The notes: a model not told the origin generated them from the sequence alone. A stretch of DNA of 39,947 nt from Turicibacter sp. (GCA_009780245.1 WRAJ01000018.1:1-39947), one strand, 5' to 3'. Counted from the first letter of the stretch, positions 1 to 8,383 are shown. Numbers and translations are program-made.

Positions 1-82
<82 letters not shown>

Positions 83-106
83 ATAGCTGGAAAATCCAAC
101 TTGTAG

Positions 107-135
107 ATTGTATCATTTTTTGATGTTAAATGCAA
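107..135 (-). promoter_or_regulatory. Promoter of tRNA-Leu
   Basis: On the minus strand there is a -35 box TTGCAT (130-135) and a -10 box TACAAT (107-112) separated by 17 bp, about 25 bp upstream of the tRNA. It overlaps the divergent promoter of the ROK kinase. Confidence 0.7.
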
Positions 136-152
136 GTGGCTTGTGGTATAAT
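124..152 (+). promoter_or_regulatory. Promoter of the ROK kinase gene
   Basis: A perfect -10 TATAAT lies at 147-152 and is preceded by TGG, giving an extended -10. The -35 region (124-129, TGTTAA) is weak with a 17-bp spacer. It is back to back with the tRNA promoter, so the two -35 regions share sequence. Confidence 0.6.
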
Positions 153-205
153 TGATGAGAAAAAATGCAGCGAAGAAAATTTAACGGATAAAGGGTGAGT
201 GTCAA

Positions 206-1099
206 ATGAAAAAGCAATTTTTAGCCATTGACTTAGGCGGTACTTTTATGAAATTTGGGATCATAGATTCAGAAGGCATGATTTTAGAGACTGGGAAAGT
301 GCCAACACCGAGGGATTGGGAATCGGCAGTGATAGAAATTGAAGCACTAATTGAAAAACATCGCACGGCTATTTCTGGGGTTGGTATTAGTGCACCTGGA
401 AAAGTAGACATCAAAACAGGCACGATTTACAACGGTGGGAACCTAACGTTCTTGCACAAAAGGTCGTTTAAAGAAGTGATCGAAGCAAAATACGACTTGC
501 CTTGCTTTGTCGTTAACGATGGGAAATCGGCGGTGCTCGCTGAGAAGTGGCTCGGAAATTTCCAAGGCGTTACGAACGGAGCGACGATTATTTTAGGAAC
601 GGGCATTGGCGGTGGCTTATTGCTTAACGGCGAACTCTTTGACGGCGTGAGATACCAAGCAGCGGAATTCAGCTTTATTTTCGCCACGCACGCACCGGAA
701 AGTGACGATGACATATTCGCCCGTGAAAACTCAGCAGTTGGATTTGTAACCGAAGGTGCTGAGATTCTCGGTTTGGCTGAGGCGGATGGCGTCCAAGTGT
801 TCGCTGCGATTAAAGATGGCTCAAATGCCGCGCTTACCCAACATTTCGAAAGTTATTGCCGACGCATTGCAACCTTTATTATCAACGTGCAAACCATGCT
901 GGATATTGAAGTGGCCCTAATCGGCGGGGGAATTAGCGCCCAAGCAGTTCTGGTTGATGAAATTAATCATCAATATCGAAAAATCCGTAAGGACATTGAA
1001 CTGATGGGCACGCTCTTTGAAGAGATCGACATCAAAGCGTGTAAGTTCAGCAACGATTCAAATTTACTCGGCGCGGTGTCGACGTTGGCGGCTGAGTAA
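206..1099 (+). CDS. ROK family sugar kinase (glucokinase-like)
   Basis: The 297-aa protein begins with the actin-like ATPase phosphate motif LAIDLGGTFMKFGI. A second ATP-site motif, LGTGIGGGLLLNGELFDG, follows around residue 130. Length and motifs fit the ROK family, which phosphorylates hexoses such as glucose, N-acetylmannosamine or fructose in the cytoplasm. The usual ROK zinc-binding CXCGXXGC cluster is not visible, as in several zinc-less ROK kinases. The start is supported by an AAGGGTG ribosome binding site. The gene stands alone between a tRNA and a clear terminator, so the substrate cannot be inferred from context. Confidence 0.85.
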   Translation: MKKQFLAIDLGGTFMKFGIIDSEGMILETGKVPTPRDWESAVIEIEALIEKHRTAISGVGISAPGKVDIKTGTIYNGGNLTFLHKRSFKEVIEAKYDLPCFVVNDGKSAVLAEKWLGNFQGVTNGATIILGTGIGGGLLLNGELFDGVRYQAAEFSFIFATHAPESDDDIFARENSAVGFVTEGAEILGLAEADGVQVFAAIKDGSNAALTQHFESYCRRIATFIINVQTMLDIEVALIGGGISAQAVLVDEINHQYRKIRKDIELMGTLFEEIDIKACKFSNDSNLLGAVSTLAAE

Positions 1100-1190
1100 G
1101 TAGTAACAAAAAATCGATAATGATGACCGATTTGGTAAAGAAGTGATCGTCGTAAAAGAATTATAATTTCGAAAATCTAATAGAATTTTA

Positions 1191-1238
1191 ACCCAAAATC
1201 GAAATGCCGTTTACGCATTTTAATTTTGGGTCTTTTTA
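1191..1238 (+). terminator. Intrinsic terminator after the ROK kinase
   Basis: A hairpin with arms ACCCAAAAT (1191-1199) and ATTTTGGGT (1223-1231), an inner stem AAATGC/GCATTT and a run of T after 1231. Confidence 0.85.
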
Positions 1239-1272
1239 TATGTATAAACAGAAAAAGAAAACGTTTAAGCCG

Positions 1273-1301
1273 TTGTAAAACATGCAAAAATCAAGTATAA
1301 T
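1273..1301 (+). promoter_or_regulatory. Promoter of xerD
   Basis: TTGTAA (1273-1278), a 17-bp spacer and TATAAT (1296-1301), about 50 bp upstream of the xerD start. No comparable promoter is seen before yqeG or yqeH, so xerD-yqeG-yqeH is probably one transcript. Confidence 0.75.
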
Positions 1302-1351
1302 ATTACCAATTGAAAATTGTTTCATAAATAGCTCTAAAAGCAGGTGGTCAG

Positions 1352-2254
1352 ATGACGGAGAAAGTAATGTTGGCCGATTTTTTGAATTACTTACTCATTG
1401 ATCGGACGTTAAGCGCGAATACTATTAAGAGCTATGAATTTGACATGCAGTCGTTTCTGAGCTTCCTGACCGAAAGGAAGCAGGACGTGATGACCGTGAG
1501 CCGAGCCGAGTTGCAGCATTATTTAGCTCACCTGTATGATTTAGGATTTGCTACGACAACCGTGAGCCGCCACCTTTCGACCATACGTGCTTTTTACGAC
1601 TATTTAGTCAGGGAAGGGGACGTTTTGTCAAGTCCGTGCGAGCTCATCGAAAGTCCGAAATTGCCCAAAAATTTACCGACGGTCCTTAGTTTAGCGGAAG
1701 TGACGAAGCTGATGGATAGCTTCACCGGGGAAACGCCCAACGATGTTCGCAATAAAGCGATGATCGAATTGCTCTATGCTTCAGGGATGCGGGTTTCGGA
1801 ATTACTCGATTTGGATGTGGCGGACTTGTACCTTGAGATGGGGTTTGTTCGGTGTATGGGAAAGGGTTCGAAAGAGCGGATTGTTCCGATTGGAGATCTG
1901 GCTGTTGCGGCACTGGAAAGTTATTTATTAGGGTCACGACAAAAGCTTTTAAAGCCGGATAAGAAAACGGAGGCTTTGTTTTTGAACCGGTTGGGTGGGC
2001 GGATGTCGCGGCAGGGGTTTTGGAAGATTTTGAAGCAGCAGACGCGTCTTGCTGGGATTACGAAAGAGATATCGCCGCATAAGTTGCGCCATTCGTTTGC
2101 GACGCACTTGATTGAAAACGGCGCGGATTTGCGGATTGTGCAGGAGTTGCTCGGGCACGCGGATATTTCGACGACGCAGATTTACACGCACATTAGCCGG
2201 TCGCATTTGCAGAAGGTGATTGATGATGCGCACCCGCGGGCGAAACAAAAATAG
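1352..2254 (+). CDS. xerD: Tyrosine recombinase XerD-like
   Basis: The 300-aa protein has an N-terminal SAM-like core-binding domain (about 1-90) and a C-terminal catalytic domain. The catalytic residues are visible: Arg in ASGMRVSELLDL, the HKLRHSFATHL box with His and Arg, the LGHADISTTQ box, and the nucleophile Tyr in QIYTHI. With a partner XerC it would resolve chromosome dimers at the dif site during division. Length and the gapless layout match XerC/XerD rather than phage integrases, and no phage genes are nearby. The AGGTGG ribosome binding site supports the start. XerC versus XerD cannot be settled from this sequence alone. Confidence 0.88.
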   Translation: MTEKVMLADFLNYLLIDRTLSANTIKSYEFDMQSFLSFLTERKQDVMTVSRAELQHYLAHLYDLGFATTTVSRHLSTIRAFYDYLVREGDVLSSPCELIESPKLPKNLPTVLSLAEVTKLMDSFTGETPNDVRNKAMIELLYASGMRVSELLDLDVADLYLEMGFVRCMGKGSKERIVPIGDLAVAALESYLLGSRQKLLKPDKKTEALFLNRLGGRMSRQGFWKILKQQTRLAGITKEISPHKLRHSFATHLIENGADLRIVQELLGHADISTTQIYTHISRSHLQKVIDDAHPRAKQK

Positions 2255-2274
2255 GGGAAGTTAGGAGAATACGA

Positions 2275-2799
2275 ATGCTGAAATATTTTACATACGATGA
2301 ATACGTGGACAATATTTTTGAGATTGATTTGGAGAAGTTACAGGCAGCGGGGAAAAGGTTGATTTTTACGGATCTTGATAATACGTTGGTTGGGAGCGAT
2401 GTGCCGGTGCCAACGCCGGAAGTTTTAGCTTGGCTGGCACAGGCGAAAGCGTTAGGCTTTGTTGTGAAAATTGCTTCGAATAACAACGACGAGCGGGTGC
2501 GGATTTTTGCTGAGGACTTAGACATTGAGGCGCACGGGCTGGTGTATAAACCTTTGATTTATAAGATGAAGCGTTATATGAAAGGTTATCAGAAAGGCGA
2601 AGTGGTTTTCGTTGGTGATCAGCTATTAACGGATGTGGCGGTTGCAAGGCGTCTTGGGTTATACACGATTTTGGTGCGACCGGTTAAGTTAAAAGCGGAT
2701 GAAAACATTACGAAGTTCAACCGTAAAATTGAACGCCGGATTGTCAAGGGGTTGAAAAAACGTGGTCTGCCAGTGCCGCCACACATTGAGGTCAGTTAG
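2275..2799 (+). CDS. yqeG: YqeG-family HAD phosphatase
   Basis: The 174-aa protein carries the HAD motif I LIFTDLDNTLV (DxDxT) near residue 35. It also has a typical motif IV region, VVFVGDQLLTDVAVARRLG, around residue 110. This matches the YqeG family (HAD class IIIA), predicted cytoplasmic phosphatases of unsettled substrate; mitochondrial relatives act on phosphatidylglycerophosphate. It is followed by yqeH, as in Bacillus, which supports the assignment. An AGGAG site 7 bp before the ATG supports the start. Confidence 0.9.
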   Translation: MLKYFTYDEYVDNIFEIDLEKLQAAGKRLIFTDLDNTLVGSDVPVPTPEVLAWLAQAKALGFVVKIASNNNDERVRIFAEDLDIEAHGLVYKPLIYKMKRYMKGYQKGEVVFVGDQLLTDVAVARRLGLYTILVRPVKLKADENITKFNRKIERRIVKGLKKRGLPVPPHIEVS

Positions 2800-2834
2800 G
2801 CAACGACGAACAGTTTAAAGTTAGAGGTGTAAGA

Positions 2835-3944
2835 ATGGAAGAACTAAATTGCATTGGTTGTGGGGTGCTTATCCAGACAACGGATAAGGAAAAGGTCGGC
2901 TATACACCGGCTTCAAGTTTAAACAAGTCAGAAGAAGGCATCGTTTATTGTCAACGTTGCTTCCGATTGAAACATTACAACGACATCATCGACACGGAAC
3001 TAACGAGCGATGATTTCTTAAAAATCCTGCAAGGGATTGCGGATCAAGATGCGCTTGTCGTCAACGTCATTGATGTGTTCGACGTGACCGGGACGATCGT
3101 CAAAGGGCTTATCCGTCATATCGGTGGTAACGACTTGATCGTGGCAGCGAATAAAATGGACCTCCTACCGCGCTCGGTAAACCCGGCAAAAATTAAGCAC
3201 TGGCTGAATAAAGAAGTCCGCGACATGGGCATCAAGCCGTTGGATATCGAAGTTATTTCATCGGAAAAAGGGCATGGCATCGACGCGCTAATGAAAATGA
3301 TCAATAAGTACCGCAAAGGACGCGACGTCTACATCGTCGGCTGTACCAACGTCGGCAAATCAACGTTTATCAACCGCCTGATTAGGCAGTACGCCGGTGA
3401 AGCACAGACGCTGATCACCACTTCGCACTTCCCGGGAACAACCCTTGATATCATCGAAATTCCCCTAGACAGAAGTTCGTCGATCATTGACACACCGGGA
3501 ATCATTAACGAGCATCAGCTTGTTCATTACATCGATAAAAAAGATTTCAAAATCATCACACCGAAAAAGGAAATCAAGCCGGGCGTGTATCAACTTAATC
3601 CGGAACAAACGTTGTACATCGGTGGCCTTGTCCGCTTCGACTTTATCAAAGGCGCACGTACCGGGTTTATCACGCATTTTTCTAACGATTTAAAGATTCA
3701 TCGAACGAAGCGCGACAATGCCGGTGCGTTATGGGAAAACCATGCAGGTGATATGCTAGCGCCGGTGATTAAAGATGACGGCGAGTTGCGGAAGCTGAAG
3801 CGCCATGTGTTTAATGTTAAAGAAGAAAAAGTTGATGTGGTTATTTCTGGGCTTGGTTTTATTACGGTTCCAGGAAAGAAGCAGGAGGTTCATGTGTATG
3901 TGCCAGAGGGTGTTGGGGTGAGTGTGCGGCCTTCGATTTTTTAG
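2835..3944 (+). CDS. yqeH: Ribosome biogenesis GTPase YqeH
   Basis: This is a circularly permuted GTPase of 369 aa. An N-terminal zinc finger (CIGCG ... CQRCFRLKHYND) comes first. The G4 motif NKMDLL then precedes the G1/Walker A motif GCTNVGKSTFINRL and the G3 motif DTPG. YqeH acts in assembly of the 30S ribosomal subunit in Bacillus. It follows yqeG by 35 bp and is probably cotranscribed. In Bacillus aroE, yhbY, nadD, yqeK, rsfS and yqeM follow; here aroE, yhbY and nadD are missing from this place. Confidence 0.95.
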   Translation: MEELNCIGCGVLIQTTDKEKVGYTPASSLNKSEEGIVYCQRCFRLKHYNDIIDTELTSDDFLKILQGIADQDALVVNVIDVFDVTGTIVKGLIRHIGGNDLIVAANKMDLLPRSVNPAKIKHWLNKEVRDMGIKPLDIEVISSEKGHGIDALMKMINKYRKGRDVYIVGCTNVGKSTFINRLIRQYAGEAQTLITTSHFPGTTLDIIEIPLDRSSSIIDTPGIINEHQLVHYIDKKDFKIITPKKEIKPGVYQLNPEQTLYIGGLVRFDFIKGARTGFITHFSNDLKIHRTKRDNAGALWENHAGDMLAPVIKDDGELRKLKRHVFNVKEEKVDVVISGLGFITVPGKKQEVHVYVPEGVGVSVRPSIF

Positions 3945-3984
3945 AGGAAGTGTTTTGGTTTGGTGGGCTTTTTAGTTTTGTTTT

Positions 3985-4200
3985 GGGTAGGCGCCCTTTC
4001 GGTGATCATAATATGAACGACTCTTTATGGTTTTTAGGTCATTGCGTGTGTTTAATGCTCTAAAACTTGCGCGCGCCCGTGAAACTTGCGAATGAAATTC
4101 GCATTAGTTGAACCAGTGCCAAAGCTTGGAAAGTTGAAAACTTTCCGCTTGTGGTGTCTTTTGGCTTACTGGGGTAGTGATGAGGTGCTCATTGATTTTT
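3985..4200 (+). ncRNA. Candidate structured RNA or leader with terminator
   Basis: The 301-bp gap between yqeH and the next gene has no convincing ORF but strong hairpin potential. TGCGAAT/ATTCGCA (4087-4103) has a GAA loop. A long irregular hairpin runs from CCAGTGCCAAA (4113-4123) to TTTGGC-tt-ACTGG (4160-4172), with an inner perfect GGAAAGTT-gaa-AACTTTCC. GGCGC (about 3990) can pair with GCGCC near 4075. A weak hairpin TGATGAG-gtg-CTCATTG followed by ATTTTT ends at 4200. This layout suits a small RNA or a leader controlling the gene at 4246. I do not recognise a known riboswitch class. Confidence 0.35.
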
Positions 4201-4245
4201 AAAAGGGGGATTCAGGGGAGGACAAATGATTTGGAGTGAAGTGTT

Positions 4246-4659
4246 ATGATCGGGTTTTGGGTATTAGTTGTTATTTTAGGATTAGTTTTAGCGTTTGTAG
4301 CGGGGGCGATTGGTTATACGGTGTTTGCAAAGTCAACGAAGAAGGATGCGATTGCCGGTATTTTAGGGCTTGTGTTTTTTGGGCTGACGATGCTAGGTGG
4401 TACTTGGTGGTTAAATAACACGGCCAGCGGGTTAAGAACGCGTATTACGTGGCAGGCGGAGATTAACGTTGGTTTAAATCGCACGATCCAAGTGTTTACA
4501 GCGACGGGTGAGCTCGTTTATGAATACGAAGGCCGTTTTGATGTGACGCAAAATGAGTATCGCATTATTATCGATGTGATTAACGAAGAGAACCAAGCGC
4601 GCCGTGTTTATGTTTCGGCACCGGCAGGCGTGGTGATTATTAGTGAAATTTTAGATTGA
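4246..4659 (+). CDS. Small membrane protein of unknown function
   Basis: The 137-aa protein has two N-terminal membrane segments (about residues 3-25 and 37-56) and then a soluble tail rich in beta-strand pattern (RTIQVFTATGELVYEYEGRF). The tail probably lies outside the membrane. I do not recognise the family. GGAG (4233-4236) lies 9 bp before the ATG. It sits between the structured non-coding region and the yqeK pair, in the place that aroE-yhbY-nadD occupies in Bacillus. Confidence 0.7.
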   Translation: MIGFWVLVVILGLVLAFVAGAIGYTVFAKSTKKDAIAGILGLVFFGLTMLGGTWWLNNTASGLRTRITWQAEINVGLNRTIQVFTATGELVYEYEGRFDVTQNEYRIIIDVINEENQARRVYVSAPAGVVIISEILD

Positions 4660-4704
4660 TTTTAGCTAATTGTATAAAAAGAAAAGAGAGAGGAATGAGT
4701 GAGC

Positions 4705-5277
4705 ATGCCAATGTGGAGTTTGGAAGAAATAACAGGATTTACACGTGCGCGGATAACGGCTACGCGGTTTAGGCACGTGGAAGGGGTGATGGAAACGGCG
4801 AAGGCGTTGGCGAAGCGTCACGGGGTTGATCCGGAGGCGGCAAACCTGGCTGCGCTCGTGCACGATGTGGCGAAGGAGCAAAACATTCAGCAGGTGAAAC
4901 GCATTCTGATGTTGCAGTACGAAGAGGCATACCTTGAACACAGCAGCAAAATTTGGCACGCGCCAATGGGGGCGATCGTCGGCCGGGAAACGTTTGGCAT
5001 CGAAGATCAAGATGTGTTAAATGCGATTAAATTTCATACAACCGGTCGTCCCGGGATGTCGGATCTAGAAAAGGTCATTTTTGTCGCGGATTACACGGAG
5101 CCGAACCGAACGTATGAAGGGTGCGAGGCCGTCCGTGAGTTGTGGGGTAATCTGGACGAGGCTGTCTGTGAGATCTTGCGACAAAAGATCGAAAAAGTGG
5201 CTTCTACTAACCCAGAAGCTTCACACCCAGACACCACAGCGGCTTACGCGTATTACAAAGAATTAACAGGTGCCTAA
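4705..5277 (+). CDS. yqeK: YqeK-family HD hydrolase, first copy
   Basis: About 190 aa with the HD-domain signature: the first His in RFRHVEGVMETAKALA, the HD pair in AALVHDVAKEQ, and the later His and Asp in KFHTTGRPGMSDLEK and FVADYTEPNR. YqeK proteins hydrolyse diadenosine tetraphosphate symmetrically to ADP. GAGAGAGGA supports the ATG at 4705; a GTG at 4699 is possible. Compared with the second copy it has about ten extra residues before the C-terminal SHPDTTAAY motif. The next copy follows within 5 bp, so they are cotranscribed. Confidence 0.88.
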   Translation: MPMWSLEEITGFTRARITATRFRHVEGVMETAKALAKRHGVDPEAANLAALVHDVAKEQNIQQVKRILMLQYEEAYLEHSSKIWHAPMGAIVGRETFGIEDQDVLNAIKFHTTGRPGMSDLEKVIFVADYTEPNRTYEGCEAVRELWGNLDEAVCEILRQKIEKVASTNPEASHPDTTAAYAYYKELTGA

Positions 5278-5281
5278 GCGG

Positions 5282-5833
5282 ATGAGAATGAAGCTAGAAC
5301 ACATCAAAGATTACGTGCAAGACCGGATGTCGAAAGCCCGTTATCGTCACACAGTGGGCGTGATGGAAACGGCGAAAAGACTGGCTGTGGTTCACGGTGT
5401 TGACCCTGAGGCCGCCCAAGTTGCTGCTTTGATTCACGACGTGGCCAAAGAGCAAAGCTCGCATCAGATCAAGGCGATGTTAAAGCTGAAATACGAAACC
5501 GATATTTTGCAATACGATGAACGGCTTTGGCACGGTGTCATGGGTGCCATTGTGGCAGCCGATGTGCTAGGCATTCTAAACAAAGACGTTGTAAGCGCAG
5601 TAAGGTTTCACACAACCGGTCGTCCCGGGATGTCAGAATTAGAAAAAGTGTTGTTTGTGTCAGATTACATCGAACCAAACCGTGCATCACCCGGTTGTGT
5701 CAAAGTGCGAGAACTTTATCAGGAAACGGGTGACTTAGACCGTGCGGTTTATGAAATTTTAACGCATCATAGCATTGCGCACCCGGACATTGAGGCTGCG
5801 CGGTCGTATTATAAAGAAAAAGTTGGTCTGTGA
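5282..5833 (+). CDS. yqeK: YqeK-family HD hydrolase, second copy
   Basis: This is a tandem paralogue of the preceding gene (about 183 aa). It keeps every HD motif: RHTVGVMETAKRLA, AALIHDVAKEQ, RFHTTGRPGMSELEK and FVSDYIEPNR. Both copies therefore look catalytically competent. AGGTG at 5268-5272 lies 9 bp before the ATG at 5282; a GTG at 5270 overlapping the first copy's stop is the alternative. The predicted reaction is Ap4A hydrolysis. Two yqeK genes in tandem is unusual, and the copies differ enough to be an old duplication or separately acquired paralogues. Confidence 0.85.
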   Translation: MRMKLEHIKDYVQDRMSKARYRHTVGVMETAKRLAVVHGVDPEAAQVAALIHDVAKEQSSHQIKAMLKLKYETDILQYDERLWHGVMGAIVAADVLGILNKDVVSAVRFHTTGRPGMSELEKVLFVSDYIEPNRASPGCVKVRELYQETGDLDRAVYEILTHHSIAHPDIEAARSYYKEKVGL

Positions 5834-5862
5834 ATACCAAGCTTTGATGGGAGTGAGCGTTG

Positions 5863-6072
5863 ATGTCAACGGTTAAAGATGTCACAATTGAATCAATCTG
5901 TACGTGCGGCGGTTTCAATAGCTTTCGGAATTATTGTCGACAGGAGAATCTAGTGATGCTATCCGAGGTGACCGATGCGCATTTTGAGGCTTACAGCAAC
6001 CTACGGGGCGTGGGCAACATGAAGATTGAGATCGTAAAAGAGCAACTGGATCGCTATCGTGCGGGTGAGTAA
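5863..6072 (+). CDS. Small protein with orphan RNA polymerase alpha-CTD-like domain
   Basis: The 69-aa protein aligns by eye with the RNA polymerase alpha C-terminal domain: a helix with NSFRNYCRQENL, then LSEVTDAHFEAYSNLRGVG and MKIEIVKEQL. This follows the alpha-CTD pattern of YNCLKRAGI, VEEL, RNLGRKSLEE and VKxxL. It lacks the alpha N-terminal domain entirely. A GGAGTGA site supports the ATG at 5863. It ends the yqeK operon just before a terminator. It may bind DNA or transcription factors, but no function is established. Confidence 0.6.
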   Translation: MSTVKDVTIESICTCGGFNSFRNYCRQENLVMLSEVTDAHFEAYSNLRGVGNMKIEIVKEQLDRYRAGE

Positions 6073-6088
6073 GAAATTGAAATTTAAA

Positions 6089-6111
6089 CTGAGCTGAGTG
6101 CTCGGTTTTTT
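6089..6111 (+). terminator. Terminator of the yqeK operon
   Basis: CTGAGC (6089-6094) pairs with GCTCGG (6100-6105), followed by six T. Confidence 0.75.
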
Positions 6112-6399
6112 ACTGAGAAAAGAAGAAGCTCAATCGTTGTGCTTTTGATTTGAAAAACATTGAAAATTTGACCTTTAGACACTTATCTGTGAAATTTTAA
6201 CTTTTTTACGCGGTTTCCCTCTTACAATTATCACTTTCTATTCATAACATTGAAAACCCACGTTTATCACTCTTTTTAAACGTTTTTAACTAATTTTTAA
6301 TCAATACAAAAAAGTACAGTCTATCGTAATAAAAATCTGGCAATTATGACAAAATGTGCTAAAATGAATGTATCAAACTTTTTTAGGAGGCGAGTATGT
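6112..6399. other. AT-rich intergenic region before the LytTR system
   Basis: This is about 290 bp of AT-rich sequence without a convincing ORF on either strand. Only the promoter described separately at its right end is recognisable. Confidence 0.6.
6338..6365 (+). promoter_or_regulatory. Promoter of the two-component system
   Basis: Extended -10 TGC-TAAAAT (6357-6365) with a moderate -35 TGGCAA (6338-6343) and a 16-bp spacer. It is 35 bp upstream of the regulator start and overlaps the upstream in-frame ATG at 6346. This argues that 6346 is not the start. Confidence 0.55.
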
Positions 6400-7137
6400 A
6401 TGCAAAGGATCTTGTTTGTAGAAGATGAAAAAGACATTAATAACAGGATCACCACTGAATTGACAGCTGAGTTAGGGGACGGTGTTACCGTGTTATCCAC
6501 ATACACCGCTGAGGAGGCCCGTCAAGCATTAAAGATTCTCGAAATTGCTTTAATGATCATCGATATTAAACTTCCAGATGGTAATGGCATTGATTTAGCT
6601 CGGGAGGTAAGGATGCAAAATAAATTCATCCCCATTATGATTGCGTCTTCACACGTCAACCATGCTTTACACAGTAAGCTCAACAATGAGTTGGATGTGT
6701 TTTTAGTGTTGGAAAAACCGTATACAACGGCAGATCTTTTGTCACGTGTCAAAGGTAATTTAGAGAAAATGCAGCGAATGAGAAAGCCATTTTTGAACAT
6801 TAAAAATGGAAGAAAGCAATGGAAATTTCCAATGGACGAGATCATTAAGGTTGAAACCATCAAAGGCACAAAGCAGATTGAGCTCACACATTATAAGTAC
6901 GAAACTCATCGTACAGATTTGCACGTTTTTTCGATGCAGTTGTCAGATTTTATGGAGACGATATCAGAAACGAACAATTTAGTGCGCATCAGCCAAAGCA
7001 CAGTCGTTAACCCGAATTTTATCTTGCACTACGACGGTGCCGTCAATGAGTTGTACTTACGACACATTCCGCAAGTCTTATCGATTGGAAAAACGTACCG
7101 TCATACAGTGGGCGTTTTATTTAGTCGGATCAGGTAG
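6400..7137 (+). CDS. LytTR-family response regulator (AgrA-like)
   Basis: The 245-aa protein starts with a receiver domain: the acidic pocket VEDE, phosphoacceptor Asp55 in IIDIKLPDGNG, and Lys106 in VLEKPYT. A LytTR DNA-binding domain follows (about 135-240), with the typical LTHYKYETHRTDLHVF and LVRISQSTVVNPNFI segments. GGAGG lies 9 bp before the ATG at 6400, which I prefer to the upstream ATG at 6346. It is 10 bp from the kinase gene and forms an Agr/Fsr-type pair with it. The likely role is quorum-sensing transcription control, with the convergent AgrD-like peptide gene as the probable signal source. Confidence 0.9.
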   Translation: MQRILFVEDEKDINNRITTELTAELGDGVTVLSTYTAEEARQALKILEIALMIIDIKLPDGNGIDLAREVRMQNKFIPIMIASSHVNHALHSKLNNELDVFLVLEKPYTTADLLSRVKGNLEKMQRMRKPFLNIKNGRKQWKFPMDEIIKVETIKGTKQIELTHYKYETHRTDLHVFSMQLSDFMETISETNNLVRISQSTVVNPNFILHYDGAVNELYLRHIPQVLSIGKTYRHTVGVLFSRIR

Positions 7138-7147
7138 GTGATGAAAG

Positions 7148-8383
7148 ATGATCATTGAAAATTACATGTGGCTGGGGATTTTGGTGTTTACTTGTACCGT
7201 TGATTTTGTCATTATGTATGTGTTGGCGCATAATATTGGCGGGCATAAGTTGGAAATAAAATGGTGGCATTGGGTCATGATGGTGCTTTTTGGTGCGGTT
7301 GTTGCAGCGTTTATGTATTTCGGTGAAGGTTTTTCATTATTTCGACTAGTTGGGCGATTATTGATGTTTGTCGTTTTGAAAACAACAACAAAGAGAAAAA
7401 TATTTGATATTTTGCTCATCTACGTTGTGATGCTCCCCATTATTTTTATTGCACAAACAGTCTTCATAGCAGTAAGTATCATGCTGAATTTGGATGTGGA
7501 ATTCCAGTTTTTAGTTGGTCAATCCTTAACAGCTATCAGCATTTTCGCATTGCTATGGCAACTGAGACTTAACAAAATCTTTTTAATGATTAAACAAAAA
7601 TTTATCTTAACGTTTGGAGCTATTACGTTATTTGCGTTAATTTATAGTTTCGGGATTATTTTTCAATTCAATATACATAGTGCTTTTGAAAACTTATTCT
7701 GGTTTTCTTTACTAGGGGTGATCGTGCTAGGTAGTTTTTTCACGGCCATTACCATGGTTCAAAGGAAGATTGAATACACCTCAGCAAAGTATCACGATTT
7801 GGTAAACAAATTCAACGGTCTTTTCCTAGCGATTGAAAGTAGTAACGATCCCGAAGAAATTAGAGCTTTATCTCGTGACATGCAAAAATACATCACAGGT
7901 CGAGAAAGAACAGAAGCTTTGTCAACTGATTATAACGAAAGCTTTAAAATACTACTTCGGGAAAAGTTGGCAGAGAGTAAAAAGGAAAACGAATTAGTCT
8001 TAGAAATTGGTTACCACGAACATCACGCAACGGTTAGTTTTGGTGACGTTACTTATATGCTAGGAACCTTATTTGATAACGCCTTAGATCACGGCTTAGA
8101 TGGCCCCATTCTCGTTTATTTAAACGTGTGCGCCAATATTTTGGAGCTATCTGTGAAAAACCCGTGTTTAGAAATGCCTCCTAAAAAGCTTTCACAGATT
8201 TTCAGAAAAGGCGTCAGCAGCAAAGAAGGAATTGGTCACGGTCAAGGGCTCTATCAGTTAAAAAAGGCCGTAGAAGGCTACCACCGTCAGCCCTTTACCG
8301 CTAAAATTGAAGCTAGTTGTTATCACGACCTGAGCTATCAACAAGACTTCTTAGAAATCACGATTGATATTTCAACTTGGTAA
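7148..8383 (+). CDS. GHKL sensor histidine kinase (AgrC-like)
   Basis: The 411-aa protein has about six membrane segments in its first 200 residues. A dimerisation helix follows with the presumed phospho-acceptor His216 in YHDLVNKFNGLF, and then a GHKL ATPase. The N box is LFDNALDHG with Asn around residue 311, and the glycine box is GIGHGQGLYQLKKAVEG. Such polytopic kinases paired with LytTR regulators usually sense cyclic peptide pheromones at the membrane. A bidirectional terminator follows directly, and beyond it the AgrD-like gene points towards it. Confidence 0.88.
   Translation: MIIENYMWLGILVFTCTVDFVIMYVLAHNIGGHKLEIKWWHWVMMVLFGAVVAAFMYFGEGFSLFRLVGRLLMFVVLKTTTKRKIFDILLIYVVMLPIIFIAQTVFIAVSIMLNLDVEFQFLVGQSLTAISIFALLWQLRLNKIFLMIKQKFILTFGAITLFALIYSFGIIFQFNIHSAFENLFWFSLLGVIVLGSFFTAITMVQRKIEYTSAKYHDLVNKFNGLFLAIESSNDPEEIRALSRDMQKYITGRERTEALSTDYNESFKILLREKLAESKKENELVLEIGYHEHHATVSFGDVTYMLGTLFDNALDHGLDGPILVYLNVCANILELSVKNPCLEMPPKKLSQIFRKGVSSKEGIGHGQGLYQLKKAVEGYHRQPFTAKIEASCYHDLSYQQDFLEITIDISTW

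Noticed and set aside
4057..4066. A minus-strand GTTTTAGAGC, like the start of a type II CRISPR repeat
   Set aside because: Only a single 10-base match exists, with no repeated copies and no cas9 in the window; chance is sufficient.
6313..6325. An ACAGTC-like possible LytTR binding box upstream of the regulator
   Set aside because: Only one imperfect copy is visible and no second repeat at about 21-bp distance; evidence too thin.
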